Positions 1 to 11,278 of a DNA stretch of 64,000 nucleotides are shown piece by piece (position 1 is the stretch's first letter; each line of letters begins with the position of its first letter). The position numbers and the translations under genes are program-made. The stretch covers positions 2,154,380 to 2,218,379 of the forward strand of contig NC_018664.1 of NCBI RefSeq assembly GCF_000299355.1, given 5' to 3'. The notes beneath the pieces were generated by a model that saw nothing but the letters and a program-made list of their open reading frames with translations, was not told the DNA's origin and made no database searches. The stretch is from Gottschalkia acidurici 9a. Its GTDB lineage: Bacteria > Bacillota > Clostridia > Tissierellales > Gottschalkiaceae.

Positions 1-543
1 TAATACCTCCAGTATAGTTTTTCTCCCCCTAAAAAGCCTATTATCTATAGCTGACCTAGATAACTTAAAGCACTTAGCCAAATCACTTATTTTTTCGTTG
101 AAAAAATATCTTCTAAAAAATATTTCTCTATCTATTTTGTTAAATGAATTGATAGTATCTATAACCTTTTCTTGATCTTGTCTTAAGACTACTTGTTTCT
201 CTAGCTCATACTCATCTTTTACTTCCAATTTGTCAATATAGACTACATTCTCTAATTTATTTTTTCGTTTATATGTAAGAGCCTTATACTTTGTTAGAAT
301 TAATATCCATGTTCTAAAATTTCCTTTTTCGTCTTTGAATTCGTCAATTTTGAGCCAGGTATCTAACAAGACATCTGATACACACTCTTCTATATCTTCT
401 TTTTTAAATGATTGATGTAAAATATTATATGCTAAACAGTAAATCGTTTTGGTATATTTATTTATTAAATAATCATAGGCAAGTAAGTCTTTATTTTTTA
501 TTCCTTCTACAAGTTCTGTTTCTGAATATTCCAATTTATTCAC
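1..543 (-). CDS. ECF-type RNA polymerase sigma factor, 3' end outside window
   Basis: Reading the minus strand from 543 gives an open frame to the window edge, so about 181 residues are present and the C-terminal tail is cut off. The first part contains a region-2-like segment (YLINKYTKTIYCLAYNIL, then a run ending in TWLKIDEF and FRTWIL). The last part is a region-4 helix-turn-helix (IDREIFFRRYF ... ISDLAKCFKLSRSAIDNRL). This order and size match extracytoplasmic-function sigma factors, which direct core polymerase to stress or envelope promoters. The start is GTG at 543 or TTG at 534; a GAGG lies just upstream and better fits TTG. Any anti-sigma partner would lie beyond base 1. Its target promoters cannot be inferred. 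Confidence 0.85.
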   Translation of the reverse strand, partial: MNKLEYSETELVEGIKNKDLLAYDYLINKYTKTIYCLAYNILHQSFKKEDIEECVSDVLLDTWLKIDEFKDEKGNFRTWILILTKYKALTYKRKNKLENVVYIDKLEVKDEYELEKQVVLRQDQEKVIDTINSFNKIDREIFFRRYFFNEKISDLAKCFKLSRSAIDNRLFRGRKTILEVL

Positions 544-611
544 ATCCTCATATATATTACTACGCACTCATGTTTACTTTTCTCTCAAAACTTTAAATCA
601 TTTTTTCATGA

Positions 612-656
612 CAAAAAATAAAAAAGAAGATGTAGTCATTTAGAAGACATACATCT
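612..656 (-). terminator. Rho-independent terminator after uvrA
   Basis: GATGTAGTC (629-637) pairs with GACATACATC (646-655) with one bulge. On the minus strand the hairpin is followed by a T-rich tract, placing it just after the uvrA stop. Confidence 0.7.
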
Positions 657-687
657 ACTCTATAAAATTCTACCCTAACTATTTTAC

Positions 688-3510
688 TTACTTCAAAACT
701 TTACTTAAGAATCTTCCAGTGTGAGATTCTTCTACTTTACATATTTCTTCTGGTGTACCTATTGCAACTATAGTTCCACCCTTATCTCCACCTTCTGGAC
801 CTAGGTCTATTATATAATCTGATGTCTTTATAACGTCAAGATTGTGTTCTATAACCACTACGGCATTTCCTGCATCTACTAATCTATTTAATACTTTTAT
901 AAGTCTATGAATATCTGCTATATGAAGTCCAGTCGTAGGTTCATCTAATATATATATAGTTTTACCTGTACTTCTTTTACTTAGTTCAGTAGCTAACTTT
1001 ATTCTTTGTGCCTCTCCACCTGATAATTGTGTAGATGGTTGACCTAGCTTTATATATCCTAGTCCTACTTCATACATAGTTTGAAGTTTTCTTTTTATAT
1101 TAGGAATACTATCAAAAAATTCTAGAGCTTCTTCTACAGTCATATCTAACACATCTGATATAGTTTTTCCTTTGTATCTTACTTGTAGTGTCTCTCTATT
1201 ATATCTACTACCTTTACACACTTCACATGGTACATATACGTCAGGTAGGAAGTGCATTTCTATTTTTATAATTCCGTCACCACTACAAGATTCACATCTT
1301 CCACCTTTTACATTAAAACTAAATCTACCTTTTTTATATCCTCTAGCTTTTGCTTCAGGTGTCATTGCAAATACATCTCTTATAAGATCAAACATTCCAG
1401 TATAAGTAGCTGGATTTGATCTTGGAGTTCTTCCTATCGGTGACTGATCTATATCTATTATTTTATCTATATTTTCTATACCTTTTATCTCTTTATGTTT
1501 ACCTGGTCTATTCTTGCTTTTATGAAGCACTTGAGCTATTCCCTTATGGAGTATTTCATTTATAAGTGTACTCTTTCCAGATCCTGATACCCCTGTTATG
1601 GATGTAAATACTCCTAAAGGTATTTTCACATCTATATTTTTTAGGTTGTTTTCACTTGCTCCTATTACTTCTAACCAATTTTCTTTTGGCTTTCTTCTTT
1701 CTTCTGGAGTCTCAATTTTCTTTCTACCACTTAAATATTGTCCTGTTATAGAATTCTCGTTATTTTTTATATCATCTAGATTTCCCTGTGCAACTATATA
1801 TCCGCCATGAACCCCTGCTCCTGGTCCTATATCTACTATATGATCCGCTGCATACATTGTATCTTCATCATGTTCTACCACTATTAGTGTATTTCCCAAG
1901 CTTGTAAGATTTCTAAGAGTTTTTAATAATCTGTCATTATCTCTTTGATGAAGTCCTATACTTGGTTCATCTAGTACATAAAGTACCCCTACTAAACTAG
2001 CTCCTATTTGAGTAGCAAGTCTAATTCTTTGAGCTTCTCCTCCCGAAAGAGTCCCTGCGTTTCTTGATAGTGTAAGATAATCTAGTCCAACATCTATTAA
2101 AAAAGTTAATCTTTCTCTTATTTCTTTTAGTATCTGTTTAGCTATAATTTCTTGTTTTTCTGTTAGTTTTAAATTTTCTATAAATTCTAACGCCTTTCTT
2201 ACTGAGTATTCAGTAAATTCAGTTATATTTATTCCACTTATCTTCACCGCTAAACTCTCAGGTCTTAATCTATTCCCACTACAAGTCGGACAAGACTTAA
2301 CGCTCATAAAACCTTCTATTTTGTCTCTCATCTGTTCAGATGATGTCTCTCCATATCTTCTTTCTAAATTTGAAATTACTCCTTCAAATGTACCCTCAAA
2401 TGTTCTCCAGCCACTAAATCTACTATCAAACTCAAACTTCACTTTTCTATATCCAGTTCCGTATAAAATTTCATCTATAAGTTCCTTTGGTGCTTCTTTT
2501 ATAGGAGTATCTAAGTCAAATTTATAATAGTCTGCTATTGCTTTAAACATCTGAAAATAATAAGTTTCCTCTGAAGTACTCGCAAACGGAGCTATAGTCC
2601 CTTCATTTATAGATAAATTTTCATTCGGTATAACTAGTTCTGGATCCACTTTCATGTGGCTTCCTAGACCATTACAACTAGAGCACATTCCAAATGGGCT
2701 ATTGAATGAAAACATTCTTGGTGATATTTCATCTATGCCTATTCCACAGTCTGAGCATGCAAATTTTTGGCTAAAAAGCAACTCTTCTTTATCTATAACT
2801 TCTATTATTGCAATTCCATCAGATAGTTTTAATACTGTTTCAAGAGAATCTGTAAGTCTTTTTTCTATTCCCTCTTTTACTATTATTCTATCTACTACTA
2901 CCTCTATATTGTGCTTTTTATTCTTTTCTAACTTTATTTCTTCTCCTAAGTCTCTAGTCTCTCCATCTATTCTAACTCTTACAAATCCTTCTTTTTTTAC
3001 ATTCTCAAGAACTTTTACATGCTCACCTTTTCTTCCTCTAATTATTGGAGATAACAGTTGTATTCTACTACCTTCTTCTAATTCCAGTATTTGATCTACC
3101 ATTTGATCTATAGTTTGGGAAGTTATTTCCTTTCCGCATTTATAGCAGTGTGGAGTTCCTACCCTAGCAAATAGTAGTCTTAGATAGTCATATATTTCTG
3201 TTACTGTTCCCACTGTTGATCTTGGATTTTTACTTGTAGTTTTTTGGTCTATAGATATCGCTGGGGATAAGCCCTCTATATATTCTACATCTGGTTTCTC
3301 CATAAGTCCTAAGAATTGTCTAGCATATGCAGAGAGACTCTCCACATATCGTCTCTGTCCTTCTGCATATATAGTATCAAATGCTAGTGATGATTTTCCT
3401 GATCCACTTAATCCCGTAAATACTATGAACTTATCTCTTGGAATCTCTAAATCTACATTTTTAAGATTATGTTCCTTAGCTCCTTTTACTATAATTTTAT
3501 CTTTAAGCAT
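688..3510 (-). CDS. uvrA: UvrA, excinuclease ABC subunit A
   Basis: ATP-dependent DNA-damage recognition subunit of nucleotide excision repair, a cytoplasmic dimer that loads UvrB at lesions. At 940 residues it is full length for the family. The first ABC half carries [14 protein letters not shown] near residue 33 and its signature [12 protein letters not shown]; the second carries [10 protein letters not shown] near 640 and [12 protein letters not shown]. Cysteine modules are visible: CYKCGKE near 122, CSDCG plus CSSCNG near 254-281, and CESCSGDG plus CEVCKGS near 740-765. It lies 112 bp downstream of uvrB in the same direction but has its own LexA-type box 32 bp before the start, so it can be transcribed separately. 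Nothing is missing. Confidence 0.98.
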   Translation of the reverse strand: MLKDKIIVKGAKEHNLKNVDLEIPRDKFIVFTGLSGSGKSSLAFDTIYAEGQRRYVESLSAYARQFLGLMEKPDVEYIEGLSPAISIDQKTTSKNPRSTVGTVTEIYDYLRLLFARVGTPHCYKCGKEITSQTIDQMVDQILELEEGSRIQLLSPIIRGRKGEHVKVLENVKKEGFVRVRIDGETRDLGEEIKLEKNKKHNIEVVVDRIIVKEGIEKRLTDSLETVLKLSDGIAIIEVIDKEELLFSQKFACSDCGIGIDEISPRMFSFNSPFGMCSSCNGLGSHMKVDPELVIPNENLSINEGTIAPFASTSEETYYFQMFKAIADYYKFDLDTPIKEAPKELIDEILYGTGYRKVKFEFDSRFSGWRTFEGTFEGVISNLERRYGETSSEQMRDKIEGFMSVKSCPTCSGNRLRPESLAVKISGINITEFTEYSVRKALEFIENLKLTEKQEIIAKQILKEIRERLTFLIDVGLDYLTLSRNAGTLSGGEAQRIRLATQIGASLVGVLYVLDEPSIGLHQRDNDRLLKTLRNLTSLGNTLIVVEHDEDTMYAADHIVDIGPGAGVHGGYIVAQGNLDDIKNNENSITGQYLSGRKKIETPEERRKPKENWLEVIGASENNLKNIDVKIPLGVFTSITGVSGSGKSTLINEILHKGIAQVLHKSKNRPGKHKEIKGIENIDKIIDIDQSPIGRTPRSNPATYTGMFDLIRDVFAMTPEAKARGYKKGRFSFNVKGGRCESCSGDGIIKIEMHFLPDVYVPCEVCKGSRYNRETLQVRYKGKTISDVLDMTVEEALEFFDSIPNIKRKLQTMYEVGLGYIKLGQPSTQLSGGEAQRIKLATELSKRSTGKTIYILDEPTTGLHIADIHRLIKVLNRLVDAGNAVVVIEHNLDVIKTSDYIIDLGPEGGDKGGTIVAIGTPEEICKVEESHTGRFLSKVLK

Positions 3511-3541
3511 TAATGTCGCCTCACTTTATCAATTATATCAA

Positions 3542-3553
3542 GAACATTAGTTC
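3542..3553. promoter_or_regulatory. LexA/DinR (SOS) box of uvrA
   Basis: GAACATTAGTTC is a perfect GAAC-N4-GTTC palindrome 32 bp upstream of the uvrA start. This matches the Gram-positive LexA (DinR/Cheo) box, and uvrA is a classical SOS gene. Confidence 0.8.
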
Positions 3554-3622
3554 GTATGTCATGTCTTTATTTTATACTTATTTATAAAATAATTCAATCT
3601 CTATTTAAAATAATTTTTTATC

Positions 3623-5599
3623 TTAATCTAACTTACCTCTAAGTTCCTCTATTTTATCTCTAAGTTCGGCGGCTCTCTCAAATTGTAAACTTTCTGCAGC
3701 TTCCATCATTTCAATTTCTAAGTTAGCTATAGTAGTTTTGATTTCTTCTTCTGATAGTTTAGTTTTAGTATCTACTCCATATTTCTCAACTTCTTCTGCT
3801 ACCTTAGTTGCTTCTATAACATCTCTTACTCCTTTTTGAATAGTTTTAGGAACTATTCCATGTTCTTCGTTATACTCCATTTGTATTATTCTTCTTCTAT
3901 TAGTTTCATTTATTGCTCTGTCCATTGAATTTGTAATCTTATCTGCATACATTATTACTTTCCCGTTTGAATTTCTTGCTGCTCTTCCTATGGTCTGTAC
4001 CATTGAAGTCTCTGACCTTAAAAATCCTTCTTTATCTGCATCTAGTATAGCTACTAAAGAAACTTCTGGTATATCTAGTCCTTCTCTTAAAAGGTTTATT
4101 CCTATTAACACATCAAACTTTCCTAACCTTAAGTCTCTTATTATTTCCATACGTTCTATTGTTTTAATATCTGAGTGAAGATATTTTCCCTTTATTCCGA
4201 TTTCTTTGAAATAATTAGCTAAATCTTCAGACATCTTTTTAGTTAGTGTAGTTATTAATACTCTTTCATCTTTTTCTACTCTCAAGTTAATTTCTTTTAT
4301 CAAATCATCTATTTGATTTTTAGTTCCCCTTACATCTATTATTGGATCTAACAGCCCCGTAGGTCTTATAATCTGTTCTACTGTTCTTTGTGTATGTTCT
4401 ATTTCATAAGGCCCTGGGGTAGCACTTACATATAGTATTTGATTTATATGATTTTCAAATTCATCAAATTTCAGTGGTCTATTGTCTAGTGCGGATGGTA
4501 GTCTGAATCCATAATCCACAAGGGTATTTTTTCTTGATCTATCTCCTGCATACATTCCTCTTATTTGTGGCAAGGTTACATGTGACTCATCTATTATCAT
4601 AAGATAGTCTTCTGGAAAGTAATCTATTAGTGTGTAAGGCTTACTTCCAGGTGGTCTAGAGCTTATATGTCTAGAGTAGTTTTCTATACCTTGACAGAAT
4701 CCCATTTCCCTAAGCATTTCTATATCATACATTGTTCTTTGTTTTAATCTTTGTGCCTCTACTAGCTTATCCTGACTTTCTAATTCTTTAAGTCTTTCTT
4801 CCAGTTCTTCTTCTATACCTTTTATAGCTACTTCAATTTTATCTTGAGATGTAACGAAGTGAGATGCTGGAAATATCGATACGTGATTTCTAACACCTAT
4901 TATCTCCCCAGTAAGATAATTTACCTCTGTTATTCTATCTATCTCATCCCCAAAGAACTCTACTCTTATAGTGTTTTCATCAGATGATGCCGGAAATATC
5001 TCTATTATATCTCCTTTAACTCTAAATGTTCCCCTTGTAAAGTTTATATCATTTCTTTCATACTGAATATCTATTAACTTTCTTACAACCTCATCCCTAT
5101 CTTTTTCCATGCCAGGTCTTATTGACAGCACTAGGTTCTCATAGTCTATTGGGTCTCCCAGTCCATATATGCACGAAACACTAGCTACTATTATCACATC
5201 TTTACGTTCAAATAGTGATGCAGTTGCAGAGTGTCTTAATTTATCAATTTCATCATTTATAGACGCATCTTTTTCTATATAAGTATCCGTATGAGGTACA
5301 TATGCTTCTGGTTGATAGTAGTCATAGTAACTTACGAAATACTCAACTGCATTATCTGGAAAGAATTCTTTGAACTCACTAGTTAATTGTGCAGCTAACG
5401 TTTTGTTATGAGCTATTACTATCGTAGGTTTTTGCACTTTTTCTATTATGTTTGCCATCGTAAAGGTTTTACCCGATCCTGTAACCCCTAGTAGGGTTTG
5501 ATGTTTGGTTCCTTCGAATATTCCATTGCTCAGTTTTTCTATAGCCTGAGGTTGATCTCCTGTTGGGCTATATTCTGATTTTATTTTAAATTTGTTCAT
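3623..5599 (-). CDS. uvrB: UvrB, excinuclease ABC subunit B
   Basis: DNA-damage verification helicase-like subunit that receives DNA from UvrA and recruits UvrC. From the ATG at 5599 it is 658 residues. Visible features: Walker [13 protein letters not shown] near 40, the beta-hairpin region [12 protein letters not shown] near 92, DEAD-like IIDESH near 337, helicase motif [11 protein letters not shown] near 540, and a C-terminal UVR motif (residues about 615-655) that contacts UvrC. The start at 5599 is chosen because AGGTGAT ends five bases before it; a GTG nine bases upstream lies inside that ribosome site. It precedes uvrA in the same orientation, and a near-consensus SOS box is 77-88 bp upstream. 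Confidence 0.98.
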   Translation of the reverse strand: MNKFKIKSEYSPTGDQPQAIEKLSNGIFEGTKHQTLLGVTGSGKTFTMANIIEKVQKPTIVIAHNKTLAAQLTSEFKEFFPDNAVEYFVSYYDYYQPEAYVPHTDTYIEKDASINDEIDKLRHSATASLFERKDVIIVASVSCIYGLGDPIDYENLVLSIRPGMEKDRDEVVRKLIDIQYERNDINFTRGTFRVKGDIIEIFPASSDENTIRVEFFGDEIDRITEVNYLTGEIIGVRNHVSIFPASHFVTSQDKIEVAIKGIEEELEERLKELESQDKLVEAQRLKQRTMYDIEMLREMGFCQGIENYSRHISSRPPGSKPYTLIDYFPEDYLMIIDESHVTLPQIRGMYAGDRSRKNTLVDYGFRLPSALDNRPLKFDEFENHINQILYVSATPGPYEIEHTQRTVEQIIRPTGLLDPIIDVRGTKNQIDDLIKEINLRVEKDERVLITTLTKKMSEDLANYFKEIGIKGKYLHSDIKTIERMEIIRDLRLGKFDVLIGINLLREGLDIPEVSLVAILDADKEGFLRSETSMVQTIGRAARNSNGKVIMYADKITNSMDRAINETNRRRIIQMEYNEEHGIVPKTIQKGVRDVIEATKVAEEVEKYGVDTKTKLSEEEIKTTIANLEIEMMEAAESLQFERAAELRDKIEELRGKLD

Positions 5600-5676
5600 T
5601 AATATCACCTATTCTTTCTAATGTTGAGTTTAAAGTAAAATATGATATAATTACTTTATTGATTTTTTGGTTATAA

Positions 5677-5689
5677 TAACATTAGTTCG
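5677..5689. promoter_or_regulatory. LexA/DinR (SOS) box of uvrB
   Basis: TAACATTAGTTCG differs from the uvrA box by only the first base (GAAC to TAAC). It lies in the divergent gap between uvrB (minus) and the lipoprotein gene (plus), so LexA could affect either, but uvrB is the known SOS target. Confidence 0.7.
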
Positions 5690-5767
5690 TACATATTATT
5701 ATTAATTATATGTTTTAGATTAATACTATACAAGCTAATTATATTATAAAAGTTGGGAGAGATTTTA

Positions 5768-7348
5768 GTGAAAAAAACTATAGCAATATTGTCTATAGCA
5801 TTAACTCTGACATCCTGTGCTCCAAATAAACTAAAAAACACTGTTAACAACTTTGATACTAACTCAGAGTCGTTAAAGGAGGTTCCAGTAAACTTTGCTA
5901 TAAAGAAAAGTATTCTCTCTAAGGGTTATCAGTCCACATCACCTAATGTAGAGGTAACTAATAGTAAAGGAAAGGTTCTTTCATTTTTAGTTAATTTAGG
6001 AATTGTAGAATGTAATAACGTTAAAATAGATAAAATTACTAGGTCCAACAATGAAATAAATATATATACTAGCAAAGTTACCGAAGATAAACAACTCGAC
6101 ATATATGTTCCTCAATTTCTAGTACAAGTGGATAATATTGATAACATAGTTTTAGATGATTTGAAATTTAACATAGTTAATACTAATTATGAACCTTTAA
6201 TTCTGAATTATGATATGAAAGAGGCTACTAACAATATTAAAGCTCAGTTTGGAATTGTTTCTAAATATGTTTCTGATAGTAACCTTGTAAGAGAGAATGA
6301 AAAACTTTATTGGCATATTTCGATTTTTAATGCATTGAAGAAAGATGATCCTCTTTCTCCCTTAATTAATTTTAGTGGTAAAGTTGATGTAGACTCTGGA
6401 GCTATTATTGATTCTGAATCTAAAGTTGTATCTACAGTCATAGATAAAGGTACTATATTAGACTTCAAGAGTGATAAATTCATAGTTTATTCGCAAAAGA
6501 ATTCAGTTGATAATGTAAGCAAGGAATCTATATGGATATATGATATTTTAAATAATACTAAAAATCAACTATATAATACAAAAAATTCTATCTCAAGTGC
6601 AAAGATAAGTCCTGACTTTAAACAAATTGCTTTTATAGAAAACAATAAAGATAAGTCTGATGTATTTATTATTAATCTTGATGACAGTTCAGTGAAAAAA
6701 GCTTCTGACTCAAAGTATAGACATGCATTTGCCATGAGCTGGAACGGTACAAATCTTTATATTACCGATAACACTAAGACTGATTCCTCTTCTGTTATAC
6801 TCTATAATGGAGACACTAATGAAAGTAACTTTTTATTTTCAGTAGATAAAACTATATCTAGTATTGATATTTATAACGATAAATTTTTACTTAGTACTTT
6901 TGATAAAGACGTTCAGGATTCTAACTTATATTTGACTAGTGATGGAAGTAACTTAACTAAAATAGATAAGGGTCTAAATGGAATGTTTTTCAAGGATAAT
7001 ATTGTGTATAAGAAATACGAAAAAAAGGAAGATTCTAACAAGCTATGGATGTATAATTTGAATACTAAAAAGACATCACAATTATTTGATGGTGACGTCT
7101 TTAGCTTCTTTACTAAGGATGATTCTATTTTTCTTAAAACTAAACTTAAGGGTGACTCAAGATATTCATTGGTATCATATAATATAACTGACAATTCAAG
7201 TAATGTTATACTAAAAAATATTGATGACTTTTTCTTTTACGATAACTCTAGCAACAAAGTATATATAAATATCGAATCACCTATTAATACCTCAAAAAAT
7301 AATATAATACACTTATTAAATAATGATGCTTTACAAGCTAGCGAATAG
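5768..7348 (+). CDS. Secreted lipoprotein with C-terminal beta-propeller-like repeats
   Basis: Protein of 526 residues with a lipoprotein signal peptide (lipobox LTSC near residue 16), so it is probably anchored outside the membrane. An N-terminal module of about 180 residues is followed by repeated beta-rich blocks of roughly 40-50 residues (SPDFKQIAFIENN, SWNGTNLYITDN, NDKFLLSTFDK) that resemble TolB/PD40-type propeller blades. The GTG at 5768 is preferred over the TTG at 5753 because GGGAGA (5754-5759) is the ribosome site. The gene is divergent from uvrB. Its 3' end overlaps the convergent PDZ gene by 18 bp. No enzymatic motif was recognised; a binding or envelope-monitoring role is only an inference. 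Confidence 0.8.
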   Translation: MKKTIAILSIALTLTSCAPNKLKNTVNNFDTNSESLKEVPVNFAIKKSILSKGYQSTSPNVEVTNSKGKVLSFLVNLGIVECNNVKIDKITRSNNEINIYTSKVTEDKQLDIYVPQFLVQVDNIDNIVLDDLKFNIVNTNYEPLILNYDMKEATNNIKAQFGIVSKYVSDSNLVRENEKLYWHISIFNALKKDDPLSPLINFSGKVDVDSGAIIDSESKVVSTVIDKGTILDFKSDKFIVYSQKNSVDNVSKESIWIYDILNNTKNQLYNTKNSISSAKISPDFKQIAFIENNKDKSDVFIINLDDSSVKKASDSKYRHAFAMSWNGTNLYITDNTKTDSSSVILYNGDTNESNFLFSVDKTISSIDIYNDKFLLSTFDKDVQDSNLYLTSDGSNLTKIDKGLNGMFFKDNIVYKKYEKKEDSNKLWMYNLNTKKTSQLFDGDVFSFFTKDDSIFLKTKLKGDSRYSLVSYNITDNSSNVILKNIDDFFFYDNSSNKVYINIESPINTSKNNIIHLLNNDALQASE

Positions 7349-8590
7349 GTTATTCTTTAATAACTTTTTCGTTAGCTTGTAAATTTTTAAATATTTTTGA
7401 ATTATTCCCCTGTCTTCTTCTAGGTGAAATACCAAGTTAGAATACTTGTTTACTACTAATAAACCTAGGCTAGACGCATCTTTTTTCTTTCCTTTATGCT
7501 GCTTTATTATAAGGTTTCCTTTATTATCATAATACTCTACTATAATACTTCTCGGCTCTGATAATAAAACATAAATTATATCTTTTCTATCGTATACATT
7601 TTTTCCATTTATAGATTTTAGTATATTTCCAGGTTTTATATTTAACTTTTCTCCTATACTCTTAGGCATAACGTCTAATACCCTTATTCCATTATCTACT
7701 GGAGTGAATACGGGTTCACCCTTTTGATCTTTCTTTTTACTAATATGTATTATAAGCTCGTGAGCTATAGGTGCATATAATGCAACTATTACTTCAAAAC
7801 CATGTATCTTATTTGCCACAATAGATAATATAAGTAAGCTGATACTAAATATCACTAGAGCCTTAGCTGACTCTTTTGCTTTTTCTTCTGGATATTGGGT
7901 TACAGCACTATCTCCATATCCTAAAACAGCTATTATTCCTGTCATAAAGTATGTAATATTGTTTCCCATTATATCTATGCTTAGTAGAGGCCACCATGTA
8001 GGCATATGCAAAGTATTTACAGACGTGTCCATACTAGTCGCTACAAGTATAGTAAATGGAACTGCCCAATACTTAGTCATAGTAAAGCCTCCAACTACAG
8101 TTCCATTTCGTTCTATGAACATAGGTATCTTAGACTTAGAACCATCTATTAATATAAGAAGACTTTCTACTAAGTGCAGTATAGCTATAACAGCCATTAA
8201 GTTAGGAACATTAATCTTTGTATACCCTGTAAATATACTTACTAAAGAAATTAACCCTCCTGAGTAAGATAAGCATATAAACCTTGGGTGTATAAGCATA
8301 AGTATTATTGACACTATCAGTACATAACTAAAGTCACTTTTTTCTATAGTAATTCCTAGCCATAAGATTAATAAGCTTCCTATTATTCCACCCAGGATCC
8401 CCCATACAATTGATGTAAATACCCTGCTATATGTAGTTTGTTTATTTATACCTATAATCTTTTTTTCCAGCTTTCCTATATTTTTATATTGAATAAATAA
8501 AATTATAACTACGACTAAAGATATTTCGGATTTTATACAGCCTAATATATTTAATACCAGGATATTAATTAACTGTATAAACTGTTCCAC
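7331..8590 (-). CDS. Multi-pass membrane protein with PDZ domain (MinJ/YvjD-like)
   Basis: 419 residues. About eight hydrophobic segments span residues 10-290, followed by a cytoplasmic PDZ domain at about 295-370 (VLDVMPKSIGEKLNIKPGNILKSINGK). In Bacillus subtilis a protein of this architecture, MinJ, bridges DivIVA and MinD at the poles and septum and sits near ctpB, ftsEX and uvrBA; the same neighbourhood is seen here. The GTG start at 8590 follows GAGGTGATGAG. A hairpin terminator separates it from ctpB, so it may have its own promoter. Function by analogy is a scaffold for division-site selection; this is an inference from position and domain order, since sequence similarity to MinJ could not be measured. 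Confidence 0.75.
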   Translation of the reverse strand: MEQFIQLINILVLNILGCIKSEISLVVVIILFIQYKNIGKLEKKIIGINKQTTYSRVFTSIVWGILGGIIGSLLILWLGITIEKSDFSYVLIVSIILMLIHPRFICLSYSGGLISLVSIFTGYTKINVPNLMAVIAILHLVESLLILIDGSKSKIPMFIERNGTVVGGFTMTKYWAVPFTILVATSMDTSVNTLHMPTWWPLLSIDIMGNNITYFMTGIIAVLGYGDSAVTQYPEEKAKESAKALVIFSISLLILSIVANKIHGFEVIVALYAPIAHELIIHISKKKDQKGEPVFTPVDNGIRVLDVMPKSIGEKLNIKPGNILKSINGKNVYDRKDIIYVLLSEPRSIIVEYYDNKGNLIIKQHKGKKKDASSLGLLVVNKYSNLVFHLEEDRGIIQKYLKIYKLTKKLLKNNLFASL

Positions 8591-8628
8591 CTCATCACCT
8601 CGATTAACTAGCTATATTCATAGAATTT

Positions 8629-8663
8629 AAAATCGCTATCAAATTTTTAGAGATAGCGATTTT
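8629..8663 (-). terminator. Terminator between ctpB-like gene and PDZ gene
   Basis: AAATCGCTATC (8630-8640) pairs with GATAGCGATTT (8652-8662). It lies immediately after the ctpB stop on the minus strand. Confidence 0.7.
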
Positions 8664-8672
8664 ATTTATTAT

Positions 8673-9920
8673 TTATTTAATTTTACTTTTTACTACTTCT
8701 AGAGCTTTTTTAAGCTGTGTATCTTCTTTTAAATTTTCAGGTCCTATTTGCTCTATATCTTCTGGTAGCTTAACTACTATATCTGGCTCTACACCTTTTT
8801 TATGAATACTTCTTCCATTTGGTGTGAAGTATTGGGATACTGTAAGTTTAATTCCCGTTCCATCTGATAATGGTTTTACAGTCTGAACTATACCCTTTCC
8901 AAAAGTTTTAGTTCCTACTATAGTTCCTTCTTTAGTATCCTGTATTGCTGCTGCTAATATTTCAGATGCACTGGCACTTTCCTCGTTTACTACTATTGCT
9001 AAAGGCAACCCTAATTTTTTGCTATCTGATTTTATATATTTTCTTTCCTTATCTCTAGTTTCTGTATATACTATAGTTCCTTCTCCCATCAGCTCATCCG
9101 CTATTTCAGCACATATTTCTAAAATGCCTCCAGGATTGTATCTAAGGTCTATCACTAATCCTTCTATTCCTTGTTTCTTTAATTTTTTTATTTCTTTTTT
9201 AAAATCATCTGCAGTTATTTCATCGAATGAACTTATATTTATATAACCTATATTATCTTCTAGTACTTGTGACTCTACGGTATTCATTCTTATTTTTTCT
9301 CTTTTTATTTCTTTCTCTATATATTGTTCTTTTTTATTTTCATCCAATCTAAGAATTGTGACTTTTACTGTAGTTCCAGGTTCCCCTCTCATTGCTTTTA
9401 CAATTTCTTCTCTCATAATCATAGGATTGCTATAGTCGCTAGGCTTATATTCTTTTTCATTTACCTTTACAATCTTATCTCCTCTTTTAAGTCCTGCTTT
9501 TTCAGAAGGGCCTCCCTCTATTGTCTTTTCTATTGTTAAAAGATTATCTTCACCTAGTTTAACTACTATACCTATACCTCCAAAAGTTCCTTCTGTATGC
9601 TCCATGAAACTTTTGAACTCTTCTTTATTCATATATACTGAATAAGGATCTTTTATAGCTTCAAACATTCCTTTCAGTTGACCATCTTCTAACTTTTTTT
9701 CATCTATCTTTTCTATATAATTTTCTTCTATGAATTCTTCTAGTGCAACTGCCTTTGACTGCTTCTCATATACATCCACTAAAGCCTCATATTCTTTTCT
9801 ACTAACTATTAATTTATCTTTTATAGGTATTTGAATAGCATTACTAATCATAAATGTTGATACACTGGTTACCAATACTAGTGTGGCCGCTCCTAGTGCG
9901 ACTTTTCTTTTAGATATCAT
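8673..9920 (-). CDS. S41 C-terminal processing peptidase (CtpA/CtpB-like)
   Basis: 415-residue secreted or membrane-anchored serine protease. A signal anchor (residues 8-28, VALGAATLVLVTSVSTF) is followed by a helical region, a PDZ domain (about 95-185, with GGIGI and GLKRGDKIVKV) and the S41 catalytic core (about 200-385). The catalytic Ser is in SASASEIL near 318 and the general-base Lys in GTKTFGKGIVQ near 340. In Bacillus, CtpB cleaves SpoIVFA during sporulation; other family members trim cell-wall hydrolases. The neighbouring M23 hydrolase activator and ftsEX make envelope or division processing plausible. ATG at 9920 follows GAGGTG. Confidence 0.92.
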   Translation of the reverse strand: MISKRKVALGAATLVLVTSVSTFMISNAIQIPIKDKLIVSRKEYEALVDVYEKQSKAVALEEFIEENYIEKIDEKKLEDGQLKGMFEAIKDPYSVYMNKEEFKSFMEHTEGTFGGIGIVVKLGEDNLLTIEKTIEGGPSEKAGLKRGDKIVKVNEKEYKPSDYSNPMIMREEIVKAMRGEPGTTVKVTILRLDENKKEQYIEKEIKREKIRMNTVESQVLEDNIGYINISSFDEITADDFKKEIKKLKKQGIEGLVIDLRYNPGGILEICAEIADELMGEGTIVYTETRDKERKYIKSDSKKLGLPLAIVVNEESASASEILAAAIQDTKEGTIVGTKTFGKGIVQTVKPLSDGTGIKLTVSQYFTPNGRSIHKKGVEPDIVVKLPEDIEQIGPENLKEDTQLKKALEVVKSKIK

Positions 9921-10052
9921 TTTTTCACCTCAGTAGTAGTCTGTAGTCTATTATATTAATTTCATATTATCATTATACCAATTAAAATACCAGTCAATAT
10001 TCTTCTTGTTAATATCATAAAAAACATATTCTAACATTATAATTGTTGACAA

Positions 10053-10080
10053 AAAAATAAGGGTATATACCCTTATTTTT
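10053..10080 (-). terminator. Terminator of the ftsEX-hydrolase operon
   Basis: AAATAAGGGTAT and ATACCCTTATTT form a near-perfect hairpin flanked by A and T runs. It starts at the stop codon of the M23 gene. Confidence 0.85.
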
Positions 10081-11242
10081 ATCTAACCCAAGGTACTGGA
10101 TTTACATAAGCACCATTTTTTCTCACTTCGAAGTGAAGATGTGGTCCTGTTGAATATCCTGTACTTCCTGCCTTTGCTATTACTTGTCCTTTAGTTACTT
10201 TTTGCCCTACACTTACTAGTAACGTGGAGTTATGAGCATATAAAGTTGCTATTACTCCATCATGGTCGATTATTACTGCGTTTCCATATCCACCTAAACT
10301 TCCTGAATGTTGTACTACTCCATCTGAAGCAGCTACTATAGGTGTTCCTGTTGGAGCAGGTATATCTATACCCGTATGCATTTTTTGAGTTCCAAATATA
10401 GGATGGACTCTAGTTCCAAAAGGTGAACTTATTGTACTATATCCTGGTACTGGCCAAACCATACCACTCGCAGAAACTGTTACATCTCCACTTGCTACAC
10501 TTCCACCACCACTACTTCCTCGTGCTGCTGCAGCTTCTCTTTGCTTCTGTGCTATTATATTAGTTAAATTATTTGCCTGATTTGTTAGTTCATCATATTC
10601 TTGTTCCATTCTAGCAGTGTCTGATTCTAATTTACTCATCAGACCTTCTTTAGCTCTTGTAGCAACAGTTAATTCACTTTTCTTAGCTTCTACTTCTCTT
10701 TTTACTGATGCCACGTTTATTTGCTGAACTTCTAACTTTTTCTTTTTTTCCTCTATATTATCTCTTTCAGCCTTCATATATTCTAATAATTCAGTATCAT
10801 TTTTCACTATGGTTTTAACCATGTCTAGCCTTGTGAAAAAATCTCTTATATCTTCAGATCCTAATAGAACTTCTATGTATCCTATGTTTCCATTTTTATA
10901 CATAACCCTTAATCTAGTTCCAAATGCTTCATTCTTTTTAGCTAAATTTTCTTCTGACTTTTTTAATTCTGTCTTAGTAATTGCTATATCATTATTCAGA
11001 TTATTAAGCTCTGCTTCTACTTTAGAGAGCTCAGTATTAGTCTTAGTTATCTGTCCACTTAATTGCTCTATTTCCTGAGCAACAGTATTCATTTGCTTTT
11101 TATTTTTATCTATCTCCGTCTGTATAGCTTTTTTTTGCTTATTTGTATCGTTAAGTTTTTGTTGTTCATTATTTGCATACGATATTGCACTACCAGCAAA
11201 TACTGAAAAAGCTAGCAGCGAGCATACTATTCTTTTCTTCAT
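10079..11242 (-). CDS. Coiled-coil M23 murein hydrolase/activator (EnvC/PcsB-like)
   Basis: 387-residue exported protein: Sec signal peptide (residues 1-23, ending ASA-type SAISYA), a long coiled coil (about 25-225) rich in Lys, Glu and Gln heptads, a short Gly/Ser linker ([10 protein letters not shown]), and a C-terminal LytM/M23 domain (about 265-387). The zinc-site motifs are kept: HTGID (H and D), the LYAH histidine and HLHFE, so the domain may be an active endopeptidase rather than a degenerate activator. Proteins of this shape bind the FtsX extracellular loop through their coiled coil and are activated by FtsE ATP hydrolysis. The gene follows ftsX by 36 bp, so the three form one operon. 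Confidence 0.9.
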   Translation of the reverse strand: MKKRIVCSLLAFSVFAGSAISYANNEQQKLNDTNKQKKAIQTEIDKNKKQMNTVAQEIEQLSGQITKTNTELSKVEAELNNLNNDIAITKTELKKSEENLAKKNEAFGTRLRVMYKNGNIGYIEVLLGSEDIRDFFTRLDMVKTIVKNDTELLEYMKAERDNIEEKKKKLEVQQINVASVKREVEAKKSELTVATRAKEGLMSKLESDTARMEQEYDELTNQANNLTNIIAQKQREAAAARGSSGGGSVASGDVTVSASGMVWPVPGYSTISSPFGTRVHPIFGTQKMHTGIDIPAPTGTPIVAASDGVVQHSGSLGGYGNAVIIDHDGVIATLYAHNSTLLVSVGQKVTKGQVIAKAGSTGYSTGPHLHFEVRKNGAYVNPVPWVR

Positions 11243-11278
11243 ATAGTTTTCTCCTTTGCTATTTTATCCTCATTTATT

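Noticed and set aside
408-596. 62-codon plus-strand frame at the left end
   Set aside because: Antisense to the sigma-factor gene with no ribosome site.
2654-3094. 146-codon plus-strand frame inside uvrA
   Set aside because: Antisense shadow of a highly conserved gene; no ribosome site and Ser/Leu/Phe-biased composition.
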